A stretch of DNA of 33,812 nt, from assembly GCF_003217255.1 (NCBI RefSeq), contig NZ_QJTE01000011.1, positions 1-33,812 of the forward strand. Direction: 5' to 3'. A model generated the notes under the pieces. It made no database searches, was not told the origin of the DNA, and worked only from the letters and a program-made list of their open reading frames with translations. The translations under genes were made by a program, and so were the position numbers. This stretch comes from Pseudoroseicyclus aestuarii. GTDB taxonomy: Bacteria > Pseudomonadota > Alphaproteobacteria > Rhodobacterales > Rhodobacteraceae. Positions 31,455 to 33,812 of this stretch are shown here, piece by piece (positions within the stretch are counted from its first letter, which is position 1; the number at the start of each line of letters is the position of its first letter).

Positions 31455-31554
31455 TGCGAAACCCTCCGCGTTGCTTTCGCTTTTCGGGACGACGCGGAGC
31501 ATGCATGTCTGGAGAATGAGGACGCAGCGGCGGGATATGTGGGATAACTCAGCA

Positions 31555-31827
31555 TCAGGCGGCCTCCACGCGGGCGGCAGCAGAGGTCGAAGAAAGCTCA
31601 ACCCCTTTGGCGTGAGCTTCGACCAATTCATCGGCCGAGAGACAGATCCCTCTGCTCTCTGCGCCCTTCAACAGGGACCTCCAATACTTCGCTGGGATGC
31701 TCCCACGTTGGTGCCACCGATGGATTGCGCTGATCGCGAGGCACGGGTCGCTCCGTCGGGCATCCGCCAAAAGATCAAGGCGAGAGGGCCAGCGATTGAG
31801 CAAGGCAGGTACATGTTGGGTCATCAT
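31555..31827 (-). CDS. Cro-like DNA-binding protein
   Basis: A 90-aa first gene of the leftward early operon, divergent from the repressor. The core SAIHRWHQRGSIPAKYWRSL then LLKGAESRGICLSADELVEA resembles the Cro/YdaS-type pattern of prophages (a short HTH with an RWxxRGxIPxxYW motif). It starts just downstream of an operator within its promoter. Two ATG candidates (31827, 31824) and no strong ribosome-binding site. Confidence 0.6.
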   Translation of the reverse strand: MMTQHVPALLNRWPSRLDLLADARRSDPCLAISAIHRWHQRGSIPAKYWRSLLKGAESRGICLSADELVEAHAKGVELSSTSAAARVEAA

Positions 31828-31836
31828 GACGACTAT

Positions 31837-31898
31837 GTAGAATGACCATTACGGTCATTTGTCAAGACACCAAGTCGGTGATTGAGACCAAATCGGTC
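31837..31898. promoter_or_regulatory. Operators and leftward early promoter in the switch region
   Basis: Three palindromes with a 5-base spacer lie here: AATGACC/GGTCATT (31841-31859, perfect), CACC/GGTG (31868-31880) and GACC/GGTC (31886-31898). On the minus strand a consensus -35 TTGACA (31865-31860) and, 17 bases on, TTCTAC (31842-31837) enclose the first site, so bound repressor would shut the leftward promoter. The rightward repressor promoter would lie between these sites and the ATG at 31917. Confidence 0.7.
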
Positions 31899-31916
31899 AC
31901 GGACGACGATGACAGC

Positions 31917-32231
31917 ATGGCGACCGAGAAACCGAATCCCTTGCCCGAAGCCCTCCAATCCGAGATGCGACCGGAGAGAATTGGCTATCGGCTCATGTTG
32001 CTTCGCGAGGCCTTAGAGCTGCGACCGGCGGAAATCGCGGATGCACTAGGTATCGAGCGGACTTACTGGTCCCGCTTCGAAGGGGGCAAACGCCCTATAA
32101 CCGACACGACTGCTGCCCTGCTAGTTGACCGCTTCGGGGTATCTTTGGACTTCCTCATCCTAGGGAGATGGGACCGACTACCTCTCGAGTTGGCGCAGAA
32201 AATGCGAGTCGTCGAGCAAAAGAACAGGTAG
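31917..32231 (+). CDS. Phage Xre-family repressor (CI-like, short)
   Basis: A 104-aa protein starting at ATG 31917 (the longer frame from 31842 would run through the operators). The helix-turn-helix covers about residues 20-80: RIGYRLMLLREALELRPAEI, ADALGIERTYWSRFEGGKRP and ALLVDRFGVSLDFLI. It lacks the C-terminal S24 peptidase domain of lambda CI, so it should not be cleaved through RecA. The recognition helix is probably the GIERTYWSRFE part. Sites on both sides of its gene fit auto- and cross-regulation. Confidence 0.75.
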   Translation: MATEKPNPLPEALQSEMRPERIGYRLMLLREALELRPAEIADALGIERTYWSRFEGGKRPITDTTAALLVDRFGVSLDFLILGRWDRLPLELAQKMRVVEQKNR

Positions 32232-32381
32232 TCCAGGCTCTCGCCGGTTGCCTCCGCACGGGCCGCCAAGGCCATCAGGCGGCGCTTTCCGCTCCAGTAC
32301 ATCAGCATGCCGCCCTCCTAAGAACATTAGGGGAACAGTTCAATCAGTGACCGCGGACCGATGCAACCTGCAAGAAGCATG

Positions 32382-32436
32382 AATAACCAATTAGGTCATT
32401 ATTTGGTTTGAAAGTGACCGTATTGGTCACTTACTC
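32382..32436 (+). promoter_or_regulatory. Operators and rightward promoter before the GapR operon
   Basis: Two more sites of the same type: AATAACC-N5-GGTCATT (32382-32400, one mismatch from symmetric) and a perfect AAGTGACC-N5-GGTCACTT (32412-32432). The second fills the 17-base spacer between TTGAAA (32408-32413) and TTACTC (32431-32436), the same geometry as at the leftward promoter. The repressor therefore probably controls the rightward genes starting at 32457. Confidence 0.65.
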
Positions 32437-32456
32437 AGCCTCCATCGACCCACCCG

Positions 32457-32669
32457 ATGGAGCGTCCGATGCAACACCGCACCCCCTCCCCGCGCGTCCT
32501 GACTGACGCCGCCGCCGTCATCGCCGACCCTGCCGCCTATGCGGCCCGCCCGCACCTGGCCGGCCTCGCCCGCCTCGCGCTGATGAGCGCCCGCGGAACC
32601 CCGCTGCGCCAGACCGGCCCCGCGGCCGGCCGCGTCGCCCTGCGCCTCGTCCAAGGAAGGCTTCTCTGA
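32457..32669 (+). CDS. Hypothetical small phage protein
   Basis: A 70-aa protein (or 66 aa from ATG 32469), Ala/Arg-rich, with helical LAGLARLALMSARGTPLRQ. No family. Its stop overlaps the next ATG (TGATG). First gene after the rightward operator-promoter. Confidence 0.5.
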   Translation: MERPMQHRTPSPRVLTDAAAVIADPAAYAARPHLAGLARLALMSARGTPLRQTGPAAGRVALRLVQGRLL

Positions 32670-33166
32670 TGGTCGGCCTCATCCATCAGTACCTACCCGC
32701 GCTCTGCGACAGCTTGGACCGGCTTGGCCCGGAGGAGCTGACCCTTCGGCTGGAGTCGGAGGTGCTGCGCCACGGCGGCACTTGGCAGCAGGACGCGAAC
32801 GATGGGCCTGCGGTGCGCGAGATCGCAGTGCACGGCATCGCCATGTCCGCCCTCAGCTATTCGCAGGCGGCCGTCGCCTGGCGCTTCGCCGCCCGGGTCG
32901 CGGTCGGCGGCTATGCGGACGTCTCGCCCGACCCGAAGGTGGCCGCCCTGCAGCGCGCCTGGGCCCTGGCGGTGCTGCATCACGTCGTGCCTGCGCCGGA
33001 GGCGATCCATGCCAACGCACAGGCGCTGCTGGACCGGATGACGCAACCTGACCTCATTACCATCCCCGCCCCGTCCGACGGCGGCTTCCGCTCAATCGAC
33101 GAACTTCTTACCGCCAGCACCCCGGTCCATGCCGACGGCGAGCCCCAGCCGGAGCCGGCGGCATGA
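32669..33166 (+). CDS. Hypothetical phage protein
   Basis: A 165-aa protein, mainly helical (LCDSLDRLGPEELTLRLESE; AVAWRFAARVAVGGYADVSP) with a disordered acidic/Pro-rich end. No family recognised. Coupled by TGATG to the previous gene and ATGA to the next. Confidence 0.6.
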   Translation: MVGLIHQYLPALCDSLDRLGPEELTLRLESEVLRHGGTWQQDANDGPAVREIAVHGIAMSALSYSQAAVAWRFAARVAVGGYADVSPDPKVAALQRAWALAVLHHVVPAPEAIHANAQALLDRMTQPDLITIPAPSDGGFRSIDELLTASTPVHADGEPQPEPAA

Positions 33167-33279
33167 ACCAGCGCCCCGTGAACCGGCGCCTGCTGTGGTG
33201 GGCGCTGGCCTTCGTCACGCTCGAGGGCACCATCGGCCTTGCCGTCTGGCGCGCCTCTCAGACCTGCTGGAGCTGCTGA
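33163..33279 (+). CDS. Single-span membrane peptide (38 aa)
   Basis: A short gene starting at an ATGA overlap (33163-33166) and ending at a TGATG overlap with the GapR-like gene (33277-33281). The peptide has a basic start, one hydrophobic segment (LLWWALAFVTLEGTIGLAVW) and ends CWSC. It is a plausible inner-membrane peptide, orientation unknown. The coupling on both ends supports it. Confidence 0.55.
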   Translation: MNQRPVNRRLLWWALAFVTLEGTIGLAVWRASQTCWSC

Positions 33280-33674
33280 TGCCCAACGTCACCACCAAGC
33301 GCATCAGCCCGCCCGACGGCGAAGGCGGGCGGATCGAGAGTGGCCCCTTCATCACCGACGATCTGAACCGGACCGCCGCCGCGCGTCGAGGACGGGCACC
33401 GCTGAAGCAGACAGACGCTGACCGCGCCGTTGCCGATCGGGCGACTGACAGCGCCGCCCAGGAGCTGCGCCAGTTCGTCGAGCGCAGCGAGCGCCTCGCG
33501 GCCGAGAAGCAGGACATCGCGGACCAGATGAAGGAGGTCATGGCCGAGGCCAAGGGCCGAGGCTACGACACCAGGGCCCTGCGCAGGATCATCGCCCTGC
33601 GCAAGCGCGACCCGGACGACGTCGCCGAGGAAGAGGCCATCCTCGACATCTACAAAGCCTCGCTGGGGATGTGA
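33279..33674 (+). CDS. Phage GapR-like protein (DUF2312)
   Basis: A 131-aa protein. The last ~70 residues match GapR: ELRQFVERSERLAAEKQDIA, then MKEVMAEAKGRGYDTRALRR, IIALRKRDPDD and the ending EEEAILDIYKASLGM. Alphaproteobacterial GapR binds overtwisted DNA, encircles it as a tetramer and aids replication. The ~60-residue N-terminal extension (basic, Pro-rich start) is unlike the short chromosomal protein. It may bind phage DNA or interfere with host GapR. Confidence 0.87.
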   Translation: MPNVTTKRISPPDGEGGRIESGPFITDDLNRTAAARRGRAPLKQTDADRAVADRATDSAAQELRQFVERSERLAAEKQDIADQMKEVMAEAKGRGYDTRALRRIIALRKRDPDDVAEEEAILDIYKASLGM

Positions 33675-33678
33675 GGCC

Positions 33679-33812
33679 ATGAGAGGCAGCACCCAAACCG
33701 CCCCCGCCCCACCGCTGCGCATCCTCGTCGGCTGCGAGACCAGCGGCGTGATGCGCCGGTCCATGGCCGCGCGCGGGCACGACGTCTGGTCCTGCGACCT
33801 GCTGCCGGCCGA
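33679..33812 (+). CDS. Methyltransferase-like protein, 5' end only
   Basis: Only 44 codons are in the window. The opening PLRILVGCETSGVMRR then ARGHDVWSCDLLPA looks like the SAM-binding first motif (motif I with a Gly-rich turn) of phage cytosine methyltransferase-like proteins. The gene continues beyond the right edge, so identity is provisional. Confidence 0.55.
   Translation, partial: MRGSTQTAPAPPLRILVGCETSGVMRRSMAARGHDVWSCDLLPA

Overview
The window is GC-rich (dense coding with GC-biased third positions). The gene families point to an alphaproteobacterium, probably a Rhodobacterales relative: a GapR/DUF2312 protein, a GTA-like tail module, a DUF1353 protein, a GH108 lysozyme and an RTX protein. 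This is inference from families, as no rRNA or housekeeping gene is present. Most of the window (about 4.5 kb to the right edge) is one temperate siphovirus-type prophage with an HK97-like head. No integrase or att site is visible, so the right boundary lies outside the window and the left one is not resolved.

Left flank (1-3.4 kb): two IS3-family pieces lie end to end. One element points off the left edge, and its terminus abuts a truncated orfB. A 682-aa RTX calcium-binding protein follows on the minus strand. Accessory island (3.36-4.94 kb): a two-gene unit (a 66-aa protein and a CxxC/CxxC zinc-ribbon protein) occurs twice. The left copy has decayed. A RelE-type toxin / Xre antitoxin pair with two palindromic operators sits between the copies.

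Prophage late region (minus strand, read right to left from 28.4 kb to 5.05 kb): a possible late regulator, HNH nuclease, terminase small and large subunits, portal, S49 protease, capsid, connector and tail-completion genes, tail tube, tail assembly chaperone with a -1 frameshift on A9, tape measure, tail tip genes, a 1370-aa J-like receptor-binding protein, holin-like membrane proteins, Dam methylase, GH108 lysozyme with a C-terminal membrane segment, overlapping i-/o-spanin genes, and a stand-alone winged-helix protein. Most neighbours overlap by ATGA/GTGA/TGATG junctions, so this is one long transcription unit. A terminator between dam and the lysozyme gene punctuates it.

Early region and switch (28.4-33.8 kb): leftward genes run from a Cro-like and a CII-like protein through small early genes to a DUF1376-like protein and a possible helicase-loader-like protein. 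Between those last two lies a likely origin: a perfect DnaA box, a pyrimidine-rich tract and five 9-bp iterons. A short Xre repressor lies in the other direction. Palindromic sites of the form AATGACC-N5-GGTCATT lie on both sides of the repressor gene and fall inside the -35/-10 spacers of the leftward promoter and of a rightward promoter. That rightward promoter drives two unknown genes, a 38-aa membrane peptide, a phage GapR homologue and a methyltransferase-like gene cut by the window end.

The observations most worth following up are the iteron/DnaA-box origin, the repressor operator set, the toxin-antitoxin pair inside a duplicated and half-decayed gene pair, the phage GapR, and a low-GC DUF3892 gene inserted backwards between the packaging genes.
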